NCBI GenBank assembly: GCA_017462035.1
Contig: JAFTRY010000031.1
Coordinates: 1 to 64,000, forward strand
Origin: Clostridia bacterium
GTDB lineage: Bacteria > Bacillota > Clostridia > Oscillospirales > CAG-272
Reading direction: 5' to 3'
DNA: 64,000 nucleotides
Under the pieces are notes generated by a model. The model ran no database searches. It saw only the letters and a program-made list of their open reading frames with translations, and was not told the origin of the DNA. Position numbers and translations under genes: made by a program. Below are positions 25,801-35,838 of this stretch, in pieces. How positions within the stretch are numbered: the first letter of the stretch is position 1; each line of letters begins with the position of its first letter.

Positions 25801-25836
25801 AATGACAGAGAATACTTTACATTCTCTGTCATTTTT
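25801..25836. terminator. Bidirectional terminator
   Basis: AATGACAGAGAAT (25801-25813) and ATTCTCTGTCATT (25821-25833), a 13-bp stem flanked by As on the left and Ts on the right, serving the SGNH gene and the minus-strand micro-protein gene. Confidence 0.85.
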
Positions 25837-26046
25837 CTATTTGTTTTGTACGGTCATTTTTACCCATAGCAATATGTTCTTCTTTGCTTTTTTGATCAAA
25901 TTCGGGGAAACAAAGCAAAAAGTAGTCGCACTCGTCGCAACAACACGCAAAGCCTTGCTCTCCGTTACCGAAACAAACGGCAGGTTCCCCGGGCATAAGG
26001 TCTACACCGGTAATATCCATGCCCTTTTTTGAATGTTTTTGCTCAT
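25829..26046 (-). pseudogene. Cys-rich micro-protein gene behind RNA copy 2, frameshifted at its start
   Basis: The frame from an internal ATG at 26020 encodes GVDLMPGEPAVCFGNGEQGF then ACCCDECDYFLLCFP, closely matching the gene at 11138-11290. The natural start by homology is ATGAGC at 26046, 4 bp after TGGAGGATAT, but that frame ends after 14 codons. Adding one A to a six-A run (26025-26030) restores MSKNIQKKGMDITGVDL, alignable to copy 1. So this is a one-base deletion, a read error, or slippage. C-terminal residues extend about 15 beyond copy 1. Confidence 0.7.
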
Positions 26047-26066
26047 ATATCCTCCAGTCAGCATAT

Positions 26067-26276
26067 AAAAAGGTGCGTAGCCGAAGCCACGCACCGAAAA
26101 ACGCAAACTCCGATTGTTGTCACACAAACTAATCGGAATAGGAATATTTCAGCCATACCCAACTTGGAGGAGCTTGCGTTTTTACCAAGTCCCTAAAGTT
26201 GAGTATGTCAAAAAAAGGGCATAATATCCCTTGAAGCAGAAAATACATAAAATACCGATTATTCAGTTTGTGTGAC
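26067..26276 (-). ncRNA. Structured pseudoknotted RNA, copy 2
   Basis: Read on the minus strand. P1 GTCACACAAACT/AGTTTGTGTGAC (26265-26276 with 26119-26130), extended by AATCGG/CCGATT. An inner helix is CATACTCAACTT/AAGTTGGGTATG. The pseudoknot joins AAAAACGCAAGCTCC (26169-26183) inside P1 to GGAGTTTGCGTTTTT (26097-26111) after P1, 15 bp with one G-U. The terminator GGTGCGTGGC-TTCG-GCTACGCACC (26072-26095) and five Ts follow. Layout equals copies 1 and 3 with different stem sequence. Confidence 0.82.
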
Positions 26277-26282
26277 AATAAG

Positions 26283-26311
26283 ATTATATCATATTTTTAT
26301 CGAATTGTAAA
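26283..26311 (-). promoter_or_regulatory. Promoter of structured RNA copy 2
   Basis: On the minus strand: TTTACA (26306-26311), 17-bp spacer, TATAAT (26283-26288), ending 6 bp before the closing stem. Confidence 0.85.
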
Positions 26312-26427
26312 TACTTTTGGAGAAGCTTATAAAAAAATACTTTTCAAGAAAAGCGGTAATGTCATCTTATCGTTTCTTATAAGCATTGACTTAATTAAAG
26401 ACGTACTTATACTAAGAAGTCCCCGCC

Positions 26428-26628
26428 CGTGTCATCCTGAGCGAAGTAAAATTGCGCAGCGATTGCGAAGTCGAACCGCGTAGCGGTGCGAGGCATGAGC
26501 CGAGCAGGATCTGGGGCGAGTACAAGCGTAGTTACCTCTCGTAGATCCCGATGCGCTGCATCGCCCTACGGGTTCGACTACAGCGGAGACTCGCTCCGCT
26601 CCCTACCGCTTCCGCTCAGGATGACACG
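26428..26628. repeat. REP/MITE-like 201-bp inverted-repeat element
   Basis: Ends are a perfect 16-bp inverted repeat, CGTGTCATCCTGAGCG (26428-26443) and CGCTCAGGATGACACG (26613-26628). The inside holds further imperfect complementarity (GTCGAACCGCGTAG against CTACGGGTTCGAC). Lone halves occur near 30588 and 46788. No coding frame is supported. Confidence 0.8.
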
Positions 26629-27095
26629 AGGGCTTCCTACGGAAAATCAACGATTACCGAAAAATTCCGTCCGTCGAAGGACGAGGAAATCCCCCCACAC
26701 CAACCACCCGAAGGTGTTCGTATGAACCTTCGGGTGAGACTTGCTCCATAGCAAAGCCTCCCCGACGCATGGAGCGGCGGGGACGCAGGGGGATTTTCAA
26801 GGGGGGAACGCCTTGAAAACGCTTTCTTCGCCATTCTTTGTCGTTTAACAAAGAATGGCATACCTTTACACCAAAGTAACCTTACCGTTCAACAAAGAAT
26901 GACATAGAACCAAACTAAAGTAACTTTCCCATTCAACAAAGAATGGCATAAACCTACATCGAAGTAACTTTCCCATTCAACAAAGAATGGCATAAACCCA
27001 CATCGAAGTAACTTTCCCATTCAACAAAGAATGGCATAAACCCACACCAAAGTAATTTTCCCATTCACTAAAGAATGACATAGAACATTACTTTT
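26629..27095 (+). repeat. Dispersed mosaic repeat, copy D, with six tandem units
   Basis: Begins with GGATTACCG-like ACGATTACCGAAAAATTCCG, then the ACCCGAAGGT/ACCTTCGGGT palindrome (26706-26735), the GC-rich module, the CCATTCTTTG/CAAAGAATGG hairpin and tandem units starting at 26849, 26893, 26937, 26981, 27025 and 27068 (period 43-44 bp). It abuts the 201-bp inverted-repeat element. No gene is supported from 26047 to 27300 apart from the RNA. Confidence 0.9.
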
Positions 27096-27160
27096 GTCAT
27101 TTAAATTTGTAGTCCTTAATCCATTCTTGATAAGCACCGCCTTTGTGTCCACAAACGCAA

Positions 27161-27194
27161 AATACGGTATATCTCTTTCGAGATATACCGTATT
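27161..27194. other. 15-bp perfect palindrome
   Basis: AATACGGTATATCTC (27161-27175) and GAGATATACCGTATT (27180-27194) with loop TTTC. There is no T-run on either side. It is followed by TTCTTGCAAAACT, a short repeat also near 11790 and, on the other strand, near 25770. Confidence 0.6.
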
Positions 27195-27300
27195 CTTGCA
27201 AAACTTCCCTTTAGAGCACTGCTCTAATCGTTTAGCGTGATGTTCTTAACGGACGAATCCCGCTTAAACGGGGAGTATTTTATAATAGATTGAAATTCGC

Positions 27301-28848
27301 TTATTCAGCGGTCTCCTCAGCGGGAGCTTCCTCGGCAACTTCCTCAGCGGGAGCCTCCTCAACGGGTGCCTCCTCAGCAACTGCCTCAGCGGGAACCTCC
27401 TCAGCGGGAGCCTCCTCGGCAACAGCTTCGGCAGAAACCTCCTCAGCGGGAGCCTCCTCGGCAACTGCCTCAGCGGGAGCTTCCTCAGCGGGAGCCTCTT
27501 CTGCTACGGTTTCCTCGTCGGAACCGTCGTAGATGTAAGCACCGGTGACGATCTCACGGCGACGTTCCGCGCCGCTTGCGGCACACAGGGTCTTGCTCAG
27601 AATCATCATAACGATCTCCAGCGCGAAGAGGAGCACCAGACCTACAACAGCAGCGGTGTAGGCATTCTTGGTATCACCAACCAGCTCCAGCTTGAATTCC
27701 TCATGGTTCATGAGAACAAAGGGAAGAATTGCGGTGATCAGAGCGATCACACCGGTTACGATGTGAGAGTCAGACTTGCTCTTGGACATACAAGCGATGC
27801 GAGTTACGATCTGGCTCAAGTACTTGATCACAACGATGGTGAGAATCACGAACAGAACGGTAATCAGTACGGGAAGGAAGTCGGGCTCATTCTCGGTCTT
27901 GGTTATAGCGGAGCCGATAGCCTCAGCACCCTCCTTTACGGCATAGCTGCCCAGTCTCTTAAAGAGAACGTTCATGATGTCGGACTTGATGATATTGGTG
28001 AAGAAGATCAGGTAAGCAACCAGGCTGCCAACGGATACGATCTGTACGGTGTTCAGATATGTAAAGTCAGCCTTGTCGTAGTACTTCAGACGGGACACAA
28101 CGAGGTTTACGATCAGAGCGGCAACGCACATTCCCAGAATACCGGTTACGGCTCCGCCGAACTGAACCTGGGGAACCATGACCATAACCACCAGCAACAG
28201 GGGGAATACGGAGATGATGCTTCCCAGAGCCTTGGCGATCTTGTGGAATGCCTTGCCGGGATCGTTACGCTTGGTGATGATGGCAATCAGCGCGCGGATA
28301 GCGGCGATAACACAAACCAAGGGCAGAATAAATACTAAGAACATGAGCAACAGATTGCACAGACCGACCATCCAGTGGGTCTTGAAGCTTGCGATGAGAG
28401 CAAAGAAGAACACGATGAAGTTCACCAGATCCTGGGACAAAAGATCTTTGTCTTTGGACTTGTTCTTGGAGTCCTCCAGATCGTTCAGGGCTTCTTCGGC
28501 ATCCTCCAGGTTCTCAGCGTTGTTGAGCTTGTTGACGTTTTCCTGGGTTTCCTTCACGCTGTCAACAGCGGCACTGATCACGTCAGCCAAAGATCCGAAG
28601 GAGCGGATCACAAAGGGAAGGCTTACGTCGATCTTGTCGGGAATCTCGATTTTCTCGTCTCCGCTCTTCATGTCGTTCAACAGGTCGACAACGGAGGCTT
28701 TGGTTTCGGAATCAATGTCTACGTCCATAGAGAAGATGGTTCCGAAGCTGGCAAGTGCCATAACCACGATCAGAACGACACAAACGATGTTCTGGATCAG
28801 AGTCAGCATCTTGCCGGAAAGAATTTTTGCAAGGGCTTTACTGCGCAT
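27301..28848 (-). CDS. Polytopic membrane protein with Glu/Ala/Pro repeat tail
   Basis: A 515-aa protein of unknown function. Residues 17-40 form a first membrane helix (TLIQNIVCVVLIVVMALASF). A polar, partly coiled-coil stretch follows (residues ~45-150, including VKETQENVNKLNNAENLEDAEEALNDLE written in part). Then come about eight more membrane helices. The last ~75 residues are a low-complexity tail of EEAPAEE/AEAVAEE units, encoded by imperfect 24-27 bp DNA repeats. The start is the ATG at 28848 behind AGGAGG; the longer frame has no ribosome site. No family recognised. Confidence 0.8.
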   Translation of the reverse strand: MRSKALAKILSGKMLTLIQNIVCVVLIVVMALASFGTIFSMDVDIDSETKASVVDLLNDMKSGDEKIEIPDKIDVSLPFVIRSFGSLADVISAAVDSVKETQENVNKLNNAENLEDAEEALNDLEDSKNKSKDKDLLSQDLVNFIVFFFALIASFKTHWMVGLCNLLLMFLVFILPLVCVIAAIRALIAIITKRNDPGKAFHKIAKALGSIISVFPLLLVVMVMVPQVQFGGAVTGILGMCVAALIVNLVVSRLKYYDKADFTYLNTVQIVSVGSLVAYLIFFTNIIKSDIMNVLFKRLGSYAVKEGAEAIGSAITKTENEPDFLPVLITVLFVILTIVVIKYLSQIVTRIACMSKSKSDSHIVTGVIALITAILPFVLMNHEEFKLELVGDTKNAYTAAVVGLVLLFALEIVMMILSKTLCAASGAERRREIVTGAYIYDGSDEETVAEEAPAEEAPAEAVAEEAPAEEVSAEAVAEEAPAEEVPAEAVAEEAPVEEAPAEEVAEEAPAEETAE

Positions 28849-28885
28849 GATATGTTTTCCTCCTAATAAAAATTTATACAAAGTA

Positions 28886-30410
<1,525 letters not shown>

Positions 30411-30432
30411 CGGGAACTGTCATATACAAATG

Positions 30433-30463
30433 AGCTCCCCGGGGTCAATGACCTCGGGGAGCT
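30433..30463 (+). terminator. Probable terminator after eno
   Basis: AGCTCCCCGGGGTC (30433-30446) and GACCTCGGGGAGCT (30450-30463), a 14-bp stem with one G-U; the T-run is weak (TCGGCTTTG). Confidence 0.6.
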
Positions 30464-30504
30464 TCGGCTTTGCGGATACTCCCATTTTATCCATTTATTT
30501 ATAG

Positions 30505-30995
30505 GAAATGGGGTAAAATTACTTAGGTATGATTTTATGCTATTCTTTGGTGAACGAGTATGTTACTTTGGTGTAGGTTTTGCTTCGCTCAGGATGGCAC
30601 GGGCATGGACAAGGGATTTTTTCAATATCTCCGTTTTTTTCAATATCTCCGCAGGGGCGTTCTGTGAACGCCCGCCAAAAACGGTAAAATTACTTTAGTG
30701 TGGGTTTTGTGTCATTCTTTGTTGAACGGTAAAGTTACTTCGGTATAGATGTATGCCATTCTTTGTGAAACGACAAAGAATGGCGAAGAAAGCGTTTTCA
30801 AGGCGTTCCCCCTTGAAAATCCCCCTGCGTCCCCGGCGCTTCATGCGCCGGGGAGGCTTTGCTATGGAAAAATCTCACCCGAAGGTTCGTACGAGCACCT
30901 TCGGGTGGTTGGTGTGGGGGATTGCGGTTGTCGAAGACATCGAGACCATCTACCAACCGGTAGGGGAGGGGCACGCAAAAAACGGGAATGTTACT
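30505..30995 (-). repeat. Dispersed mosaic repeat, copy E (minus orientation)
   Basis: Read on the minus strand: GACAACCGCAATCCCC module, ACCCGAAGGT/ACCTTCGGGT palindrome (30877-30906), GC-rich module, CCATTCTTTG hairpin, two tandem units, the GGGCGTTCACAGAACGCCCC hairpin (~30653-30672), a lone TCAGGATGGCACG half of the 201-bp element, and more degenerate tandem units to 30505. Module order differs from copy C. It fills the gap between eno and the metallophosphoesterase gene. Confidence 0.85.
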
Positions 30996-31107
30996 TCGGT
31001 GGGATTGTTGCGGATTTCGATGGACAGAAATGCTTCGATTGCGTATTGTTTTGGGGCAGCGGAACCATACCGTTTTGCGCAAGTTTCTGCTTGTACGTTG
31101 TCAGCGG

Positions 31108-32226
31108 TCAATCCGTGTTCCCGTACGGAAGCCGATGGGTCTCGATCACCTCGTCTCCCCGGTTTGCTACGATCAGCGTATGATCGGCGGAAAATACGAA
31201 GCCGGAGCCCGTAAAGGTTTTTTGCTTTCGGTTGGGGGCGGCTCCTACCCAAACGGGGCAGGGCTGTCCTAAAGCGTCTGCCGAGCTCCCGGGCATGGAC
31301 AGGGAAAGGGTGTGCAGATGCCCGCAGATCATCAGATCAGGGTGAATATTCTCCCGAAGCAGAGCTGCCCACTCAGAAAACAGGGACTCTTCAATGTTGA
31401 AGGGAGGCTCATACCGACGGGTGAAGGGATTGTGAACCACTACCAGACGGCACCGAACACCGCCGTCTTCATATTCATCTCCTTTGCGGAGAATCAGCTC
31501 CTTCAAAAAATCCGTTTCCCGAAGGCGAAAGTGGTGACAGCAGTTGGTAAAGCCATATTCCGGATGGGAATCGTCCTTGTCCTCGCCGCAGTCCAGAATC
31601 ACTCCCCATATAGGTCCCAAGCGAAAGGAGAAATAGGGCTTCCCGTAATCTGTGGGGGTATAATCGGTCAGCTTCTCCGCACAGGCTCCCCGAGTGTCGT
31701 GGTTCCCTCGGGCGAATACCACGGGGATCTCCCCTCCGGTGATTTGCCAGGCGATCTCGTAAATGGCGGAGAAATGACGAATGTCCCCGCTGTGATCGAT
31801 CACGTCTCCGTTGAGAATGAGAAAATTCAGGGGACCGTAACGCTTCTCAAAGGCGCGGGCGGAAGCGACGGGGGCATCCACCATGCCGTGAGCGTCGGCA
31901 ATGTGGTATGCGCGAAGGGGAAAGTCTCCCACGGGTCGAAAGGAAAAGCGCTCCTCTACCGACTCGCCCGTCTCGGAGAAGTAGGGCTTTCGGCAGAGCA
32001 TTTCCCGATAGCACACGGTATATTCACGGGCGCGGTCCAAAGCCTCCGCGGGAACTGTCACGCGGTGTACGGATACCGAGGAGCGAAGAACACCGCCCGC
32101 GTCGTCGTGGTAGAGCTTTTCTCCTACCTTGACCCACATGAGGGTGGGAAGGGAGACGGGAATCAGGATCTGATAAGTATTTCCCACGGCAAATACCGTA
32201 GGCTTGAGGGAAAGCGCCTGGGACAT
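31108..32226 (-). CDS. Calcineurin-like metallophosphoesterase
   Basis: A 372-aa protein with the five metallophosphoesterase motifs: YHIADAHG (DxH), ILNGDVIDH (GD), ARGNHDTRG (GNHD), LVVVHNP (H) and ICGHLHT (GHxH). An N-terminal ~90-residue beta domain precedes the catalytic part. The start is the ATG at 32226 behind AGGAGG; the open frame upstream has no ribosome site. No signal peptide. The phosphoester substrate is unknown. Confidence 0.85.
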   Translation of the reverse strand: MSQALSLKPTVFAVGNTYQILIPVSLPTLMWVKVGEKLYHDDAGGVLRSSVSVHRVTVPAEALDRAREYTVCYREMLCRKPYFSETGESVEERFSFRPVGDFPLRAYHIADAHGMVDAPVASARAFEKRYGPLNFLILNGDVIDHSGDIRHFSAIYEIAWQITGGEIPVVFARGNHDTRGACAEKLTDYTPTDYGKPYFSFRLGPIWGVILDCGEDKDDSHPEYGFTNCCHHFRLRETDFLKELILRKGDEYEDGGVRCRLVVVHNPFTRRYEPPFNIEESLFSEWAALLRENIHPDLMICGHLHTLSLSMPGSSADALGQPCPVWVGAAPNRKQKTFTGSGFVFSADHTLIVANRGDEVIETHRLPYGNTD

Positions 32227-32492
32227 AACGGAACCTCCTGTTTTTTCTTTTGTTATTGCCGTTATAGCATCATTATAGTACATTTTCGTCCAAAAGGCAA
32301 GGGTATCCGCAAGTTTTTTCGAGGATTTCAAAGACTTCAAAGAATTCGAAGAAGTGAATGACTTCAATGACTCCTGTCGAGAATAGAAGAAAAAAGTGTC
32401 AAAGGAGAGAGGTCGGGGGTATACTGTTACTAACCAAATCAAATTGGTTGAGATTGATAGAATGGGTGAGGAGACTCACAAAAGGAGAATAT

Positions 32493-33245
32493 ATGAGGAT
32501 CGTATGGTTAACGGCACTGGGGGTAGGGGGAGCCACTGTCTTTGGGGCAATAATGGGCTTCCTGTTTCAAAAGACCTCAAGACGCTTTTCCGATGTGGTG
32601 CTGTCCTTCGCGGCGGGGGTGATGCTGGCATCTGCCATGCTGGGGCTGATCCTGCCGTCCCTGGAGTACGGAGGACGCTTCGGCTTTCTTTGGGCAACGG
32701 CGGGGATCTTTGGGGGAGCCTTCTGTCTGAATCGGTTGAATCGGTGCCTCCCAAGGATCTATCGCCTTATGGGCGTACCCGCCGAGGGCGAGGGGCATAC
32801 CAAGCTTGGACGGGTGCTCCTGTTCGTTACGGCAATTGCCATTCATAATTTCCCCGAGGGAATTGCCGCGGGGGTTGGCTTTGGTACGGGAGATGCCTCT
32901 CAGGCGATTGCCATTGCCGGAGGGATCGCCTTACAGAATATACCCGAGGGAATGGTGATGATCGCTCCCATGCTGGCGGTGGGGATCTCGCCCTCGAAGA
33001 CCTTTGTCTGTGCCGCGCTAACGGGGATGATCGAGGTGGCAGGAACGCTGTTGGGGTACATAGCGGTGCGGGCGGCAACTGCCATTTTACCCTTTGCCCT
33101 CAGCTTTGCGGGGGGAACCATGTTGTACGTGATCAGTGACGAGATGATTCCGCAGACTCACGAGGACGGAGGGGGACAGAGAGCAACCTACTCTTTGCTG
33201 TTGGGTGTTTGCCTAGTGCTCGTGATGGAGGCGTTTTTGGGATAA
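32493..33245 (+). CDS. ZIP family metal transporter
   Basis: A 250-aa membrane protein with about eight helices. Helices 4 and 5 hold the binuclear metal site: AIAIHNFPEGIAAGVGFG and GIALQNIPEGMVM. This is the bacterial ZupT/GufA type that imports Zn2+ and related divalent metals. The start is the ATG at 32493 behind AAAAGGAGA; the open frame upstream belongs to the leader. It is divergent from the phosphoesterase gene. Confidence 0.92.
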   Translation: MRIVWLTALGVGGATVFGAIMGFLFQKTSRRFSDVVLSFAAGVMLASAMLGLILPSLEYGGRFGFLWATAGIFGGAFCLNRLNRCLPRIYRLMGVPAEGEGHTKLGRVLLFVTAIAIHNFPEGIAAGVGFGTGDASQAIAIAGGIALQNIPEGMVMIAPMLAVGISPSKTFVCAALTGMIEVAGTLLGYIAVRAATAILPFALSFAGGTMLYVISDEMIPQTHEDGGGQRATYSLLLGVCLVLVMEAFLG

Positions 33246-33302
33246 AAAAGGCGGGACGGTTTTTGAGCGCATACGAGGGGGAGGGGCAATTTTGGAATCG
33301 TG

Positions 33303-33331
33303 TTGCAAAAACGGGGCGAATGTGATATAAT
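33303..33331 (+). promoter_or_regulatory. Promoter of the ECF S-component gene
   Basis: TTGCAA (33303-33308), 17-bp spacer, TATAAT (33326-33331), extended TGA. Confidence 0.75.
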
Positions 33332-33352
33332 AGTGTCACGAATACACAGCCC

Positions 33353-33380
33353 GGCAAAGAAGGGAAAGCCCTCTTTGTCC
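33353..33380 (+). promoter_or_regulatory. Leader hairpin of the ECF gene
   Basis: GGCAAAGAAGGG pairs with CCCTCTTTGTCC around AAAG, with one bulge on each side. It occupies most of the ~60-nt leader before the RBS GAGGTGAAAGG. Known S-component leaders often carry riboswitches, but no riboswitch class was recognised. Confidence 0.45.
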
Positions 33381-33398
33381 GAGGTGAAAGGCAACTCT

Positions 33399-33935
33399 AT
33401 GACACGACACAATTCTTTATACCGAATGGTACTGAGCTCCATGTTCCTCGCTCTTGCAATGTTGTTACCCTTTCTTGCCGGTCAACTTGAAAAAATTGGC
33501 AATATGCTCTGTCCTATGCATCTGCCCGTTCTGCTCTGCGGTTTTTTCTGCGGCTGGCAATGGGGGGCGGTACTGGGACTGGCGGCACCTCTGCTGCGCT
33601 CCCTGCTGTTTGGCATGCCGGTCTTGTTTCCCATGGCGGTATGCATGAGCCTGGAACTGGGATGCTACGGCTTTCTTTCCGGATTTTTATATCGGTACCT
33701 CCCTCAAAAGCGGAGCTCGGTCTACCTCTCCCTGGTGATTGCCATGGTAGCGGGAAGACTTCTGTGGGGCGGGGCACGGTTCCTGTGTGTGGGACTAGAT
33801 GCCGATCAATTCGGATTTGCCGCCTTTTGGAGCGATGCCGTGGTAACCGCCATTCCCGGGATCCTCATACAGTTACTTTTGATCCCTCCGCTGGTGATCT
33901 TGCTGAAGCGGAAGTCCCCAAGGAGGAATTGGTAA
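33399..33935 (+). CDS. ECF transporter S component
   Basis: A 178-aa integral membrane protein with about six helices, the size and pattern of the substrate-binding S component of energy-coupling-factor vitamin transporters. It begins RMVLSSMFLALAMLLPFLAG, followed by GNMLCPMHLPVLLCGFFCGW and LAAPLLRSLLFGMPVLFPMA, a layout seen in this family. The start is the ATG at 33399 after GAGGTGAAAGG. The shared EcfA/A'/T module is not in the window, so this is a group II type. Vitamin unknown. Confidence 0.85.
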   Translation: MTRHNSLYRMVLSSMFLALAMLLPFLAGQLEKIGNMLCPMHLPVLLCGFFCGWQWGAVLGLAAPLLRSLLFGMPVLFPMAVCMSLELGCYGFLSGFLYRYLPQKRSSVYLSLVIAMVAGRLLWGGARFLCVGLDADQFGFAAFWSDAVVTAIPGILIQLLLIPPLVILLKRKSPRRNW

Positions 33936-33952
33936 ATTGATAAAACAGAACA

Positions 33953-33990
33953 GCAGGAGACGAACGCCGCGGCGTTCGTCTCCTGCTTAT
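33953..33990 (+). terminator. Terminator after the ECF gene
   Basis: A perfect 34-nt palindrome: GCAGGAGACGAACGCC and its complement up to 33986, followed by TTATTG. Stem strength is high, the T-run poor. Confidence 0.65.
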
Positions 33991-34027
33991 TGTATTCTGA
34001 AAATCCCTTCATTGTTGAGGGGGAAAA

Positions 34028-34360
34028 TGTGTTTTTTCATTCTCTAGTGAATGGGAAAGTTACTTCGGTATAGATGTATGCCATTCTTTGTTGAACGACA
34101 AAGAATGGCGAAGAAAGCGTTTTCAAGGCGTTCCCCCTTGAAAATCCCCCTGCGTCCCCGCCGCTCCATGCGTCGGGGAGGCTTTGCTATGAAAAAAGTC
34201 TCACCCGAAGGTTCATACGAGCACCTTCGGGTGGTTGGTGGGATTGCCGTGGATTCCGACGGACGGAATTTTTCGGTAATCCTTTGTTTTTTTGTAGGAA
34301 GAACACAGGAAAATTTCCTCAAACCCGTAGGGGCGTTCTGTGAACGCCAGCTCCCGAGAG
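34028..34360 (-). repeat. Dispersed mosaic repeat, copy F (minus orientation)
   Basis: Minus-strand order equals copy C: GGCGTTCACAGAACGCCCC hairpin (~34331-34350), AAATTCCGTCCGTCGGAATC, the ACCCGAAGGT/ACCTTCGGGT palindrome (34203-34232), GC-rich module, CCATTCTTTG hairpin and about one tandem unit. It ends 25 bp from the stop of the next minus-strand gene. Confidence 0.88.
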
Positions 34361-34384
34361 GGGATGTATTTCCGGTCCCGAGGA

Positions 34385-35701
34385 TTACAGATCCATGTCG
34401 GCGAAAATGGGGTAATGGTCGGAGCCCGCGGTAGCAACCTCGTCTACCACAACACCGTATACGTTGACCTTTACCGATTCACCGTTAGCAAGAACGATGT
34501 GGTCTACACCACCTGCCAGGTCAATGGCGGCATCATCGTTTTCATCCGGCAGAACCATGTGCAGATCCTCGTGGAATACGGGATAGGGTCTGTGGTAGGT
34601 TCGCGCCTCGGAGCTGTGGAGCGTTGCCACGCCGTTGCGTCCGATATCCACGTATCCAACCTCGGGGGAGGTGAAATGTACGTAATTGGGCTGCGACCAA
34701 ACGGCGTTGTAATCACCGCCGATGATGATGGGGCACCGATATTCCGCCTGGAGCCTGTTGAACAGCTCAACGGCTTCGATTGCCTGAAGTCCCTTGACTC
34801 CGTTGCTTCGGGTACACATGTGGGTGGAGACCACGATATACCGCTTGCCGGTGGCGATGGTTTCAAAGACACCCCAGGTCAGAGCCTTGGAGGCACAGTC
34901 ACGGTTACTGCAATTATTTCTGTTTTCGTCGTCGATCTGATGGCGGTACCAGTAGTACTCACTGGCAATGCACCTCGTGGTGGCGATATTGTAGAAAAGG
35001 GGGGTATTGTTCGAATCCGAATAGAAGGTCTTCCCGTTTACGGTAACCTCTTCGATATTGTCAATGCCGTAACCTCCGTTCTCTACCGTGTCGGCGTTGT
35101 GAACCCAGGGATTGACGGTCTCCTGGTAGCCGATCTCGGCAAGGAGCTTGGCAAGGTCTCTGTCCTTGGCGCGGTCACGCTTGGAGCGGTTAAACTCCTG
35201 ACAGCCCAGTACGTCGGGCATATACTGCTTTACCGTCTCACGGTTCAGCACGTTTCTCAGAGAGGGAGCCGGATTGTAGAAGAGGACGTTGTAGAACATG
35301 GTTCGTATCTCGCCCTTCTTGTCGTAGGCGTAACGGTCAGATTCCTCCAGCTCGGAGAGAGAATCTAAGTAAGAGCCCTCTGCGGCAAAGCCGTGCCGGA
35401 GGGAGAGAAGATCAGCCGCCTCGTCGGTCTTCAAATACTTGGCAATGGCAAGGTAGCCGTAGTAGGTGCTGGCGGAGCAGGTGACGGTGTTGCCACTTAC
35501 CGCGACACTCCAACCACCGCGGGGCAGAGAACTGTCATCCTGCAAAAGGATCCGAGGCGAGCCCGCGTCCGCCTCCTCGTCAAAGCGCACCTCTTCGCCG
35601 GTGGCTTTGGAAAAGGCGACCTTTAACGTGTACGCCATCTGTCTTTGAATGAAATTTTCCTTGTCATAAACGACAGCACTTCCGTGAAATAGAGAACTCA
35701 T
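34385..35701 (-). CDS. Endonuclease/exonuclease/phosphatase (EEP) family protein
   Basis: A 438-aa protein. Residues ~130-438 form the EEP fold: RTMFYNVLFYNP, LGCQEFNRSKRD (Glu metal ligand), VVSTHMCTRSNG, IIGGDYNAVWSQ (Asp/Asn), GGVDHIVLANG and TAGSDHYPIFADM (final Asp-His). The first ~130 residues are an unrelated domain. No signal peptide. RBS AGAGGAGTAAAG. Unlike exonuclease III, such proteins are often phosphodiesterases of lipids or nucleotides; the substrate is unknown. Confidence 0.82.
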   Translation of the reverse strand: MSSLFHGSAVVYDKENFIQRQMAYTLKVAFSKATGEEVRFDEEADAGSPRILLQDDSSLPRGGWSVAVSGNTVTCSASTYYGYLAIAKYLKTDEAADLLSLRHGFAAEGSYLDSLSELEESDRYAYDKKGEIRTMFYNVLFYNPAPSLRNVLNRETVKQYMPDVLGCQEFNRSKRDRAKDRDLAKLLAEIGYQETVNPWVHNADTVENGGYGIDNIEEVTVNGKTFYSDSNNTPLFYNIATTRCIASEYYWYRHQIDDENRNNCSNRDCASKALTWGVFETIATGKRYIVVSTHMCTRSNGVKGLQAIEAVELFNRLQAEYRCPIIIGGDYNAVWSQPNYVHFTSPEVGYVDIGRNGVATLHSSEARTYHRPYPVFHEDLHMVLPDENDDAAIDLAGGVDHIVLANGESVKVNVYGVVVDEVATAGSDHYPIFADMDL

Positions 35702-35838
35702 GTTACTTTACTCCTCTTTTCTCATTCTTTATTGCGGAATAGGTCCGCTGAAGCTATGCACATTATATAATAAATTGCCGGGGGTGTCAAGGCAATTTGG
35801 GGGATTTTTTAATTGCTTTTCCTGTGCCGCACGATCCT

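Noticed and set aside
25802-26032. Plus-strand 76-codon frame opposite the second micro-protein gene
   Set aside because: Antisense of the conserved Cys-rich frame and begins in a terminator stem.
26849-27090. Possible CRISPR array
   Set aside because: The whole ~44-bp unit repeats without unique spacers, and no cas genes lie in the window.
31312-32361. Plus-strand 349-codon frame opposite the metallophosphoesterase gene
   Set aside because: The minus strand has all five phosphoesterase motifs and a ribosome site; this is the shadow.
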